A stretch of 64,000 bases of DNA from Labyrinthula sp. Ha (taxonomy: Eukaryota; Sar; Bigyra; Labyrinthulida; Labyrinthulaceae). The translations under genes and the position numbers were made by a program. The notes under the pieces are model-generated. The model ran no database searches. It saw nothing but the letters and a program-made list of their open reading frames with translations, and was not told where the DNA came from. The stretch lies in assembly GCA_015227615.1 (NCBI GenBank), contig JAALGZ010000011.1:558001-622000 (forward strand), in the 5' to 3' direction. Of this stretch, positions 37,220 through 48,279 are shown in pieces (the first letter of the stretch is position 1; every line of letters starts with the position of its first letter).

Positions 37220-38875
37220 ATGGAAATAACTAGGCTTCAAGAGTTGATTAAAAAAGTACTGGCGATTTATCTGAAGTTTGCAGCAGTTCATACAGTTTAT
37301 AGAGTATTGAAGCTTGTTTATGTTTTTCTTCGGGCAAGATATTTGTGGAGAAACTTCCCAGGAGATAGCAGCGACGTCTTGGCTGTAAAACTAGGAAGTA
37401 ACTACCACAGACTTCATGACTATGTTTATGACACTGTGAAGGATTATCCTAACTCAAGCATTGTTCGTTCTTCTGAAGGCCCGGAAGTAGTCCTACTTTG
37501 CAATTCTCCAGAAGCTGTTGAATGGTTGCTGAAGGAGAAGTTTGATGTATTTACAAAAGGTGATCCAAAAAAGGACCTTGTTTATAAATTGTTAGGCGAC
37601 TTCATTGGGCCCCAAGGAATTTTCACTTTACGACATGGACAACTGACGCATCCAAATTCGCATGAAATGTGGGTTAAGCAAAGAAAAACTGGTTCTAAAA
37701 TATTCACAAAAAGAAATTTTGAAGATTTTATGCATGAAGTGTTTGTTGAGAAGGGTCTTAAAGTATTAAAGATTTTAGATGAGAACAAAGAGAAGTACGT
37801 TGATATGCAAGATGTATTCTTTAAGTTCACCATGGACACAATAGAGAAACTATTTTTCGGAAGAACAGTTAACTCTGTGGAAGGAGAAATGTCAACTTTT
37901 GGGAAGCATTTTGATGCTGCACACCATCATGCACTTGCAATCATTTTTGACAACATCCCGTTCGCTATTCTTGGTTTAATAGCTCCATTTCCCTTTGGAG
38001 GAAGACTTTTTGATTTTTCACGGTCACTAACAAAGAGACAAAAAGAGTTCAATTATAATGTTAACCAACTGGACGAACACGTTGTTGAAGTCATTAGAGA
38101 AGCTCGCAGGGATCCTAATTTAAAGAACCGTAGGGATATGATTTCTAATATATTAAATGCGGATATCATGTTCAAGGGTGCTAAGATTAGCGATGAGGTT
38201 CTGCGAGATATGGTGCTGAGTTTTATCATTGCAGGAAGAGATACAACAGCATGTACTCTAAGTTGGATGTTCTATGAGCTTTGCAAGAACCCAGAGTCAC
38301 AGGAGAGATTGTGTACAGAGATTGACAAACAATCACAAGTCTGGGAAGAAAGCGATGGGGTAAAGATTCCAAAAAATGAGGATTTGACAGCAGAGAAGTT
38401 GCCTGTTTTGAATGCGGTGCTGTATGAAACTATGAGACTACATCCTGCTGTTCCTACAAACTTCAAAGTAAGTTTTCTTTTTATTTAAATTTAGATGGCC
38501 AGTGAAGATACAGTATACCTAGATGGAACTAAAGTTCCCAAAGGGTCTAAGGTTTACTACAATCCCTATTCTTTGAATAGAAATCCAAAAAGGTACAAGG
38601 ATCCAGAAAAATTTGATATCGATAGATGGATACCTTTTAAGGAACCGACCTTATATGAATTTGCAGTATTTCAAGCTGGTCCTCGCTACTGCCTTGGTAA
38701 GGACATGGCAAAATTGGAAATGAAAGTGCTGGTGTGCATGCTACTTCAAAAGTTTAGGTTTTCCATGAAACCAGGAGAGAGTATTTTTTACACAATAAAT
38801 TTCACCATGTCTTTGGCAAACAACCGAGAAAGGAACTCCTTTAATCTTTGGGTAAAATCTTCAGAAAGACTATAA
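37220..38875 (+). CDS. Cytochrome P450, copy 1
   Basis: Two exons, 37220-38467 and 38495-38875, split by a 27-nt intron (GTAAGT..TTTAG) with in-frame stops; product 542 aa. A weakly hydrophobic N-terminus (LKFAAVHTVYRVLKLVYVFL) suits a microsomal anchor. P450 hallmarks: I-helix AGRDTTACTLSW, K-helix ETMR, and the haem-binding FQAGPRYCLGKD with the axial Cys, all intact. FDIDRWIPF takes the place of the PERF block. The AGRDTTA helix and the WMFYEL pattern resemble CYP86/CYP704-type fatty-acid omega-hydroxylases, but the substrate is inference. It is paired with a metalloprotease gene 650 bp downstream, and the pair is repeated at 44.4-47.7 kb. Confidence 0.93.
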
Positions 38876-39390
38876 ACTGTACAGATATTTATTTAATTTA
38901 TAAGAATCTATATATATTTTTTTTTAACTCCTGGTTTCGGCCACACCTTAAAGCAAGAACATTTATAGAAAACTTTGAATGCGAATATCCTTGTCCTCCA
39001 GTAAGATTCTTAAACGACGACAAATTGTCTGAGCATTAACACCCACATATGAAGTAAAAACCAAAAGGATGAATAGTTTGCCTGTTGGCAAGAATAGGTA
39101 ACTTTGAAGTCCCACCCCAAGAAAGACGTTTGTTGATATCGAAATAAATAAAACGCTCTGTGACAACATAAAAACTGATCCAGGAATAAGAAAATAGCCT
39201 CTGGGTTAAGCGCTGTAAACACTGGACATACCAGTTCAGAACTTGCGCATATTTCTTCCTTTGTTATTATTTTAGGCTCACCCAGCAACGTTTCTCTTTG
39301 ACCTGTACGTTATGGATAGAACATACAAAAGTAACGCTTTAGGTTTTATATTTGATAGATATCTAAGAAGAAAAAAAAAGTGTGGATATA

Positions 39391-39406
39391 TCACCCTTGG
39401 ATAGAA
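39391..39406 (+). promoter_or_regulatory. Shared upstream motif of metalloprotease copy 1
   Basis: TCACCCTTGGATAGAA lies 132 bp before the start codon. Near-identical words precede the other two protease copies (46609-46624, and 50229-50244 on the minus strand), although the flanking sequence has diverged. A candidate transcription-factor site; the factor is unknown. Confidence 0.4.
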
Positions 39407-39522
39407 TCTGTCTTTGTAAGAGCACCCTTTTAATGTCCAGAAGTATAGTACTTTGACAAAAACAACCTAAAACAAAAATAAAAACAATCCTAAACAAAAG
39501 CAAAAAAAGAATATATAATAAC

Positions 39523-40458
39523 ATGGCATATGTTAATATCGAGTTTATTGGATCTGTTAGCTCAAGCGCATCTGGAGCGTTCACCTCTGCAGCTTCGTAC
39601 TGGAACAGAGTCTTAACCACTCCACCTGTGAATCCAATCACCTTTGGTAGCTCATTTAATACTGCAAGTTTGTGTGGGTTGTCGTTCACTTACCCTGCTG
39701 GATCTACTTTAGTAGGATTGGACATTCTCTCGCAAGTCACCAGCATTGATGGAAGTGGTGGGGTTCTTGGAAGTGCTGGACCTTGTGGATATACTGGAGA
39801 TATTCCAAGACTTGGTATAATGAGGTTTGATAGTGCAGATGTGAGCAATTTGATCAACAGTGGAAACTGGGAAGAGGTAATCAAACATGAGATGGCACAT
39901 ATTATTGGAATTGGAACTGTATGGAGAAGAATTGGATTGGTTTCAGGGTTGAGCACAACCAATCCAACTTACAATGGGGCATTCGGAAGATCTGGATATG
40001 CAGCTCTGGGAGGCAGTGGAAATCCTGCTGTGGCTAACACTGGTGGGTCTGGAACATTTGGAGGTCACTGGAGAGAGTCAACTTTTCAGAATGAGTTGAT
40101 GACTGGATATCTAAGCAGTGGTTCCAACCCAATGAGTATTATGACTGTGAGGTCTTTAAGAGATATGGGTTACAGTGTAGATGAAGGAACTGCAGAACCT
40201 TACTCCTTGCCAAAAGAAGAAAGCGAAGAAGTTGGAGAGATTGAACTTGGGGCTGACTTCCTTGAGTTCCCTTATGTTGATTTGGATGCAGCAGTTGCTG
40301 AGAATGATGCAAAGGGTTTAGCAAGTAAACAAGCATGGGAGCAAGGTGTAACTGGGGCAGTTATTGCCACTACTTTCTTGGCATTTATTGCTTTAGTTGT
40401 GGTAATGGTGAAAAAGAAGCAACAGAAAAGAGCTCTTCCTGTAGAGGAAAGAGTATAA
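39523..40458 (+). CDS. Leishmanolysin-like (M8-type) metalloprotease, copy 1
   Basis: 311 aa, intronless. Zinc site HEMAHIIGIGTVW at residues 122-134 (HExxHxxGxGxxW). A third ligand is probably H182 in GGHWRESTFQNELMTGY, with the Met-turn in NPMSIMTVRSLRDMGY. The protein starts directly at the domain's first strand (MAYVNIEFIGSV) with no signal peptide. It ends with an acidic linker, one transmembrane helix (about residues 276-293) and a short basic tail. It may therefore be tail-anchored with a cytosolic catalytic domain, or an upstream signal exon was missed; I found none. Copy 3 on the minus strand is nearly identical. Confidence 0.88.
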   Translation: MAYVNIEFIGSVSSSASGAFTSAASYWNRVLTTPPVNPITFGSSFNTASLCGLSFTYPAGSTLVGLDILSQVTSIDGSGGVLGSAGPCGYTGDIPRLGIMRFDSADVSNLINSGNWEEVIKHEMAHIIGIGTVWRRIGLVSGLSTTNPTYNGAFGRSGYAALGGSGNPAVANTGGSGTFGGHWRESTFQNELMTGYLSSGSNPMSIMTVRSLRDMGYSVDEGTAEPYSLPKEESEEVGEIELGADFLEFPYVDLDAAVAENDAKGLASKQAWEQGVTGAVIATTFLAFIALVVVMVKKKQQKRALPVEERV

Positions 40459-43400
40459 GTAAGATGTTATTCTCTTTATGGTAATATTGAATAGTATCAG
40501 CTCAGTTAATTCTTGAGTTTGAGTTTAGCATATCTGGAATGATATACCATTCACTGTTACAAGGAAGAAATTGTGATTAGGTCTTATCAAGCATATTTCC
40601 CATAAATTTGATGTTTGCAGGCTGTAGCCAGGCAAATCAAGGCTATAATATGTTAACATGAACTGAGCCCAACCTAAGCTAGTTGGTTGTCTGTTTTGGT
40701 TTGAGCACCATTGACACAAATAGAATTTAGAAATTTTAAAAATGCTGCTAGTCAGTTAACTGTATCCTAGCTTTTTTATATTGAGTTGGTTAAGGTATCA
40801 AATCCTTGCTAAAAAGCTGGTTCAAAGTTTTAATGTTACCTCTTTAGTCTTTCTTCCTACTAATAAGAAACCCATCCCTTTAACATGTTTCACTTTTAAC
40901 ACTTGAGTTGCTGAGTAATCCATCACTGGTAAATCTAATCACCCAAGACCGTGTTGGGCCTCAGGCTTAATTACCTGCTATATGTATAAGCAAAACTTTA
41001 AGTTTAAAGAATATAAAATAGGATGAGAAAGAAGCTAGTCTCTCATACACTTTCTGCATTTTTTTCTTGAATGGAAAGGCTTATAATCTCTACTATAAAC
41101 AAATTCCCTCTCTGTTTTCTACTTAGTGTGATATTCAGCCTGATAATTATTCCTTATTCAGGATCCTCAAGTTTAAAAAAAAATTCACAGAAATATTAAC
41201 TCAAATCCTTAAGCACTTCCTCACAAAACCCCTCTCATTTCCTGAATAATTCTCGATGATTCCTCAAAAATACCCTCCCAATTTCTCAGAAACTCTTAGT
41301 CTATTCCTCAAAAAAAGTCTTATTACTCATTCTGCCTCACTCAATCACTCTAAAAAGTTCTCAAAAGTTCGAATGCATCCACACTGAGGACTGACTCTAT
41401 GCCCACACATAAAGCAGTGATGTTTCTTCATCATATGAAGTGTTACATTAATACCTAATAATACTCTCGAACGAAGTCAAAATCTTAACTCCGAATTGCA
41501 TGAACTAACCTAGCAGACATAGTTTCCCCATATACGACCCAGTGCTATTCAATTTAAATCACTTTGAGCCATTCATATCACCTTTGCAATCTATGCTTAA
41601 ATATATAAGAAAAGACAACCTCTTTCAGTTACAGTGAGAGATGTCATTCTGCTAGATTACAAGATGCTGTATTGAAACTGAACTACTTGAATGTCTCACT
41701 CTAACCCCATTGAATACAGATATTCTACATTTTAAACTTGCCTTCAAGCTGAGAAATATGAGAGATTTTGTAATATTATATGATGTTTTAATTTTACCAT
41801 TGATCAATTTTGATTACACTCAGGATCAGGCTTAGACAAATATCTTTGAAAATAGCTAACTTAGGCATCCAATAGTGAAATGTTTAAAAGAAGGCTCAAT
41901 TCTAAACTTCCAGGCTGGCTCCATGGTTACATAAAGCCTTGTAGACATGGAAGTTGCAGGAAACATAAGCATATAATGAACATGGGCACTAAACCACGAA
42001 TTCCAAGCTTAGATGTCACATTGGGTAAAGTGTTCTAAACAGTAATCTTAACTTTCTCATATGTGGTCAATATTTTCACGACTGTTGCTTCAATCTATTA
42101 GTGTGAAATTAAAATAAATATTTGTTCCATTTTTGAACAAGAGTTGCATACAACGATAAATACATAATGCAACCCAATTTTAGGGCATCAATGAGTTCTG
42201 GTGAAGAATGCCAAGATTCTGTCAGATTTAATTGCAATAGCATAGAAAGAATATTTAATCAGGTTCAACTGAGATGGTGAGGTCCGTCTCTTGACAAAAA
42301 AATCAGTCAATGATTGAAAACATAAGGTAGATGCCATAGATGTGACAAGTATACTATGAGAGGCTTACAAAACTTGACTAAATTTATTTCAACCTTGCTT
42401 TGATTTACAAAGTGTTTCTAGGTATTAACTATTATAATGTCTTTTTATGTGTTTATTCAACTTCTTAGCAGCACGTCTCCGTAGAAAGTAACATACTCTA
42501 ATAGATGTTTCCTACATGTTTGAACTTAAGTTTTTCTTGACAACCCATTAGCAGCTGTCCCTTTAGTCAATTTACTTCCAAGATAACAGAAACAGATACA
42601 ATTTCCACCTGTTTATATTTTATCTCTTATTGAATCTATGAAAATGATTTGTCTTTAAGTATAAAGGGAGTTTAGCCGGTTTTCCTTATTCGTGCAAATA
42701 TTTCCGTGCAATGTGATGCAAAAAAAACATAATGTTGTCCGGTTCATACCAACTGACTACTGAAATTTTTTCTCCAGCACATTTTGTTCCTTAAAAGGGT
42801 CTTTCAGTTTGACTATAGAGACTTTTTATTATTTGACAGCTTCGTTATGGGTTTCTGTTGTAGTAAGTCTCTGATTTTCTAGAGAAATTTTTAGTTAGTT
42901 AGTTACTCTGCCCTAAGCAGCAAATAGTACTGAAGACTACAAGTTACTCACTAGAAACCATAACAGTTTTTTGTTAAGAATGTTATAGTAAATTCTCATT
43001 ATGGAGCATTATTCTACACGCTGAAGTTTATAATTTTGGTAGAAAGAGGGTTGAGTTCTCTCTTTCTCATTTTAAGATTTTCTTCTCAGAACTTTAATTT
43101 GTTCATTTGCTTGAAGTCGATAAGCTAGTAAAGAAATTGGACAAGATATTTTTAAAGATTTGCCTTGCACTTGTACTTTAGAAATAGCTGTCCAATAAAT
43201 TTAAACTCATCCACTCAGGTTTGTCTAGTAATAAAAACAAGACACCGATTGTAGTGGTTGATATATTTAAAAGAAATGGAAGAATGATCACATATAAAAG
43301 AGAATTTGTGCAATAGAGTTTGAGATCATAGTTTTCGTTGAGTACTCCATCGTCACCGTTCTTGTTGAGATAATTGTGTTGTTTCATATACTCTTTTTTA

Positions 43401-44447
43401 TATAGTTCTAAGAGGCTTGTCTTAAGAGATCAGATGCCGGGAACTATAAACCTTGCTATGCATGATCTCAAAGGAAATCTCGTGGAAAATGGTTATTCTG
43501 TTGACTTTCATTTAGTCATCCCACGTGCTTATTAATATGTTGATTGTGGCACGGCTCCCTTTAGGTGAGTAGACGACCTAGTTCCATACGCAGTTTCTTC
43601 TGAAAAAGTATTTATCTTTAAAAAAATCAAATCGGCAATATTGTATGATCCTATGTGCAGGATAATCATTTACAATACTGTGAAAGTGTTGTTCCCAAAG
43701 TTTTGGAAATGTTTTACGGGAAGTACGGAAAGGTGTGGAGTATGGGTTTGCTCGTGTTGAGATATCAGAGAATACGTCTACTTTTTTTAGCTGGTTCTAT
43801 ACTTTTCTACTATTTTATTATCTGTGCATGAAATAGTATATGAAAATTATCATAATAAAATTCTAACTTTTTGTTTTGTGCAGGGTTCCCATTGGTTTTC
43901 TTTACTTGCATTCGTTCTATAATTGCTGAGTACTCGTGAAGGGTTTGTTCCGCTGGTTTTTGACAACCTTAAATCTTAAATATGAAAAATAGTAGTAAGT
44001 CATATTGCTTAGCATCACACGGCCTTTCATAATACTCATCTTCTGGCTTTAAGGGATGTTGCTGATTTTGATAAATACACTTTGTTGTCTTAGATCGTCA
44101 GAGCAGTTACTTAAATGAGCAAAAGGGGTTAAACTTTATGTTTCTAGTGGTATTCGTTCAAGATGTTTAAAGAGTTTATCATGTTTCATTACTTCAAATT
44201 TAGCTACAATTTTCATTTGAGACATTATATTTGTGGAAACAGATTTCTTGGTCGTTTCACAGTTCTCATTTCTGTATCTGGTAGAAAGAAAAATGCCCCC
44301 CCCCTCATGTTTGTACCGTTACAGTTACGAAACTGTATTTCTAACCGTTATCTTCTTTTACGTAAACGTATAAGTAAAACAACAGAAGGAAAGCTGAGAT
44401 TCGGAGGAAATCTAATCAATAAACAGAAGACTGGGAACAAAATAAAA
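40459..44447. other. Spacer between the two P450-protease pairs
   Basis: Four kb of AT-rich sequence with no gene seen. The ORF that opens at 44163 ahead of the second P450 is not conserved with copy 1 and looks like a chance extension. Confidence 0.45.
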
Positions 44448-46103
44448 ATGGAATTTCGCAGAATAGAAGCTTTTATGAAGAAAACTCTATCATTTTATCT
44501 GAAGTTTGCAGCAGTTCATACAGTTTATAGAGTATTGAAGCTTGTTTATGTTTTTCTTCGGGCAAGATACTTGTGGAGAAACATCCCAGGAGATAGCAGC
44601 GACTTTTTAGCTTTAAGAATAGGAAGTAACTACCATAGACTGCATGACTACTTTTATGAGATTGTAAGGGATTATCCCAGCTCAAGCATTGTTCGTTCTT
44701 CTGAAGGTCCGGAAGTAGTCTTACTTTGCAATTCTCCAAAGGCTATTGAATGGTTGCTAAAGGAGAAGTTTGATGTATTTACAAAAGGTGATCCAAAAAA
44801 GGACCTTGTTTATAAACTGTTAGGTGACTTCATTGGACCCCAAGGAATTTTCACTTTACGACACGGACAACTGACGCATCCAAATTCGCATGAAATGTGG
44901 GTTAAGCAAAGAAAAACTGGTTCTAAAATATTCACAAAAAGAAATTTTGAAGATTTTATGCATGAAGTGTTTGTTGAGAAGGGTCTTAAAGTATTAAAGA
45001 TTTTAGATGAGAACAAAGAGAAGTACGTTGATATGCAAGATGTATTCTTTAAGTTCACCATGGACACAATAGAGAAACTATTTTTCGGAAGAACAGTTAA
45101 CTCTGTGGAAGGAGAAATGTCAACTTTTGGGAAGCATTTTGATGCTGCACACCATCATGCACTTGCAATCATTTTTGACAACATCCCGTTCGCTATTCTT
45201 GGTTTAATAGCTCCATTTCCCTTTGGAGGAAGACTTTTTGATTTTTCACGGTCACTAACAAAGAGACAAAAAGAGTTCAATTATAATGTTAACCAACTGG
45301 ACGAACACGTTGTTGAAGTCATTAGAGAAGCTCGCAGGGATCCTAATTTAAAGAACCGTAGGGATATGATTTCTAATATATTAAATGCGGATATCATGTT
45401 CAAGGGTGCTAAGATTAGCGATGAGGTTCTGCGAGATATGGTGCTGAGTTTTATCATTGCAGGAAGAGATACAACAGCATGTACTCTAAGTTGGATGTTC
45501 TATGAGCTTTGCAAGAACCCAGAGTCACAGGAGAGATTGTGTAAAGAGATTGACAAACAATCACAAGTCTGGGAAGAAAGCGATGGGGTAAAGATTCCAA
45601 AAAATGAGGATTTGACCGCAGAGAAGTTGCCTGTTTTGAATGCGGTGCTGTATGAAACTATGAGACTACATCCTGCTGTTCCTACAAACTTCAAAGTAAG
45701 TTTTCTTTTTATTTAAATTTAGATGGCCAGTGAAGATACAGTATACCTAGATGGAACTAAAGTTCCCAAAGGGTCTAAGGTTTACTACAATCCCTATTCT
45801 TTGAATAGAAATCCAAAAAGGTACAAGGATCCAGAAAAATTTGATATCGATAGATGGATACCTTTTAAGGAACCGACCTTATATGAATTTGCAGTATTTC
45901 AAGCTGGTCCTCGCTACTGCCTTGGTAAGGACATGGCAAAATTGGAAATGAAAGTGCTGGTGTGCATGCTACTTCAAAAATTTAAGTTTTCCATGAAACC
46001 AGGAGAGAGTATTTTTTACACAATAAATTTCACCATGTCTTTGGCAAACAATCGAGAAAGGAGCTCCTTTAATCTTTGGGTAAAACCTTCAGAAAGACTA
46101 TAA
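44448..46103 (+). CDS. Cytochrome P450, copy 2
   Basis: Exons 44448-45695 and 45723-46103 with a 27-nt intron identical to that of copy 1; product 542 aa. The ATG at 44448 is chosen because the protein then aligns with copy 1 from its first residues (MEFRRIEAF against MEITRLQEL); the frame is open back to 44163 but that part is unrelated. All haem and I-helix motifs are intact (AGRDTTACTLSW, ETMR, FQAGPRYCLGKD). The first ~90 codons and the last ~40 differ from copy 1 at several positions, while the central ~670 bp appear identical by eye, including silent sites. Confidence 0.93.
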
Positions 46104-46608
46104 ACTGTACATATACTTGCTTAACATATGAAGAGCTATGCATCTTATTCCAGCTGCGCCTTCAGGCAAGAGCGCTTCTAGAAACCTTTACTCAGAAAAT
46201 TCTTTGTCCCCAAGTATGTATGTTCAACGACCAAGTGCTGTCGAATATTTGAAACCAAAATATACTTCACGAAGCCATATGATATTTTGTTTAAATTATG
46301 CTGCGAGCAGAAGACCATAAAGGTTTACCCAAGAAACCTGTGCGTTTTATTAGAACAATTACAACTCAACAGTACAGGATTAATAGTTTGCTAAGGATAG
46401 TTGATCCACTTTGTAAATTTCCCCGGGGGTTCCTACGCGTTTGGACACAGCAGCTCAAAAGTCACCGATATTGCTTACTTTCTATATCAGACTCAGTTGT
46501 CCACTTTTCAGTTCAAACCTCATATTCTAGATAAAGCAAATAAAAGTAATATTTATTAAAAAACTAGTTCGACAGAAGTTTCCGACGCGAAAAGGAAGTT
46601 TAGACAAC

Positions 46609-46624
46609 TCACCCTTGGATGGAA
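46609..46624 (+). promoter_or_regulatory. Shared upstream motif of metalloprotease copy 2
   Basis: TCACCCTTGGATGGAA, 110 bp before the start codon, matches the motif ahead of copy 1 with one change. Confidence 0.4.
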
Positions 46625-46718
46625 ACTGTGATAGGGAGAACTCGTTTCTCTGCCAAGGAGCTTAATACTTGCACCAAAACAAAATAAACCAAGAAAAAGA
46701 AAGGATATATATAATAAC

Positions 46719-47654
46719 ATGGCATATGTTAACCTCCACGTTCTTGGACTTGTAAGCTCAGGCGCACAGGAAGGCTTCACTAATGCAGCAGCCTTGTGGA
46801 ATACAGTCTTGACTACGCCACCGGTCAATCCAATTCCTCTCGATAGTGAACTGAATCTTGCAACTTTATGTGGCATTCCTTACACTTACCCAGCTGGATC
46901 TTCTATAATAGGCTTGGACATTTTTGTGCTACTTATGAATCTCGATGGAGCGGGTGGGATTCTTGGTGGTGGTGGAACTTGTACTTTTACTGGAGACATT
47001 CCAAGAATTGGACTAATGGTACTTGATACCTCGGATGTCAACAACATGATGAAGGACGGGTTGTGGGAAGTGGTTATCAAACATGAGATGGCACATGTTC
47101 TTGGAGTCGGAACTTCATGGAGTAAATTTGGCTTAGTTTCGGGATTGAGCACAACCAACCCTACATATAACGGGGCATTTGGAAGATCTGGGTACGAATC
47201 ATTGGGAGGCACTGGAAATCCACCAGTAGCCAACACTGGTGGATCAGGAACGTTTGGAGTCCATTGGAGGGAATCTACTTTCCAGAACGAGTTGATGACT
47301 GGGTATGTAGGTGGGGGAAAAAACCCTATGAGTATAATGACAGTTAGGTCTTTAAGAGATTTGGGATACAGTGTAGATGAATCAACTGCAGAACCTTACA
47401 CCTTACCAAAGGAAGAAAGCAAAGAAGTTGGAGGGATTGAACTTGGGTATGATTTACTTGACTTTCCATATGTTGATATGGATGCAGTAGTAGCTGAGAA
47501 TAATGCAAAGGGCTTAGTAAGTAAACAAGCATGGGAGCAAGGTGTAACTGGGGCAGTTATTGGCACTGCTTTCTTGGCATTTATTGCTTTGGTTGTAGTA
47601 ATGGTGAAAAAGAAGCAACAAAAAAGAACTCTTCCTGCAGAGGAAAGAGTATAA
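46719..47654 (+). CDS. Leishmanolysin-like (M8-type) metalloprotease, copy 2
   Basis: 311 aa, the same length as copy 1 but clearly diverged in the N-terminal half (for example ILGGGGTCTFTGDIPRIGL). The zinc site HEMAHVLGVGTSW, the third-ligand block GVHWRESTFQNELMTGY and the SIMTVRSLRDLGY turn are kept, so it should be active. It has the same C-terminal membrane helix and basic tail, and no signal peptide. The start context ATAATAACATGGCATATG is identical in all three copies. It follows P450 copy 2 exactly as copy 1 follows P450 copy 1. Confidence 0.88.
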   Translation: MAYVNLHVLGLVSSGAQEGFTNAAALWNTVLTTPPVNPIPLDSELNLATLCGIPYTYPAGSSIIGLDIFVLLMNLDGAGGILGGGGTCTFTGDIPRIGLMVLDTSDVNNMMKDGLWEVVIKHEMAHVLGVGTSWSKFGLVSGLSTTNPTYNGAFGRSGYESLGGTGNPPVANTGGSGTFGVHWRESTFQNELMTGYVGGGKNPMSIMTVRSLRDLGYSVDESTAEPYTLPKEESKEVGGIELGYDLLDFPYVDMDAVVAENNAKGLVSKQAWEQGVTGAVIGTAFLAFIALVVVMVKKKQQKRTLPAEERV

Positions 47655-48279
47655 GTTGGAGATAGATTTCTTTGTAATTACCTTGCACAATATATATTCA
47701 CTAAATTTTATACTTTGAGTTTAGTGTCTCAGGAAGTTACACACCTTATGTTGACTGAAGGCACCCAGTCTGGTTGATTCTTAACAAGACTATTCCAGAT
47801 GAATATGGTAAACGAAGATTAGTCTTCCAAACTCAAGCAAAGAAAAAAAAAGGGTAGTTAGCGCGCTGTACCAACAAATTTGTAGCTAGTGCTTCTATAT
47901 CAATGTTTTCTGTTTGTAATCGTTCTGGAAGATTACTAGAAAACTGTTCTAACTGTTCCAAAAAGAATGTCCCAGAAAGTAAAAAGTCAACCTTCTTGTG
48001 AAATAGTTTTACATATAACCTATCATAGTGAGAGGTGAATACAAGGAATCAAGAACCATTTTACGATATTTAGTATCCATCCCTACCTAAAGGTATTGCC
48101 GAAGACTTTTTTTATCTAGAGCTTATTTTTGGCGGCTAACGTTCTGTTCTTCACTGTATGCACAAAGTGACACGAGATATGTGTATCAGAACCGACTACT
48201 ATGTGGCTGCACTTTGTCTGTTTGAGCATAAAATTCAGTCAAACAAAGTTATTGCTATAACAAAAACATAATTGAATAA
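47655..48279. other. Spacer upstream of the tail-anchored protein gene
   Basis: About 600 bp; nothing recognised besides presumed 3' and 5' untranslated sequence. Confidence 0.4.

Noticed and set aside
44163-44447. In-frame N-terminal extension of P450 copy 2
   Set aside because: Not present in copy 1 and contains a poly-C run and non-P450-like sequence; the ATG at 44448 aligns with copy 1.
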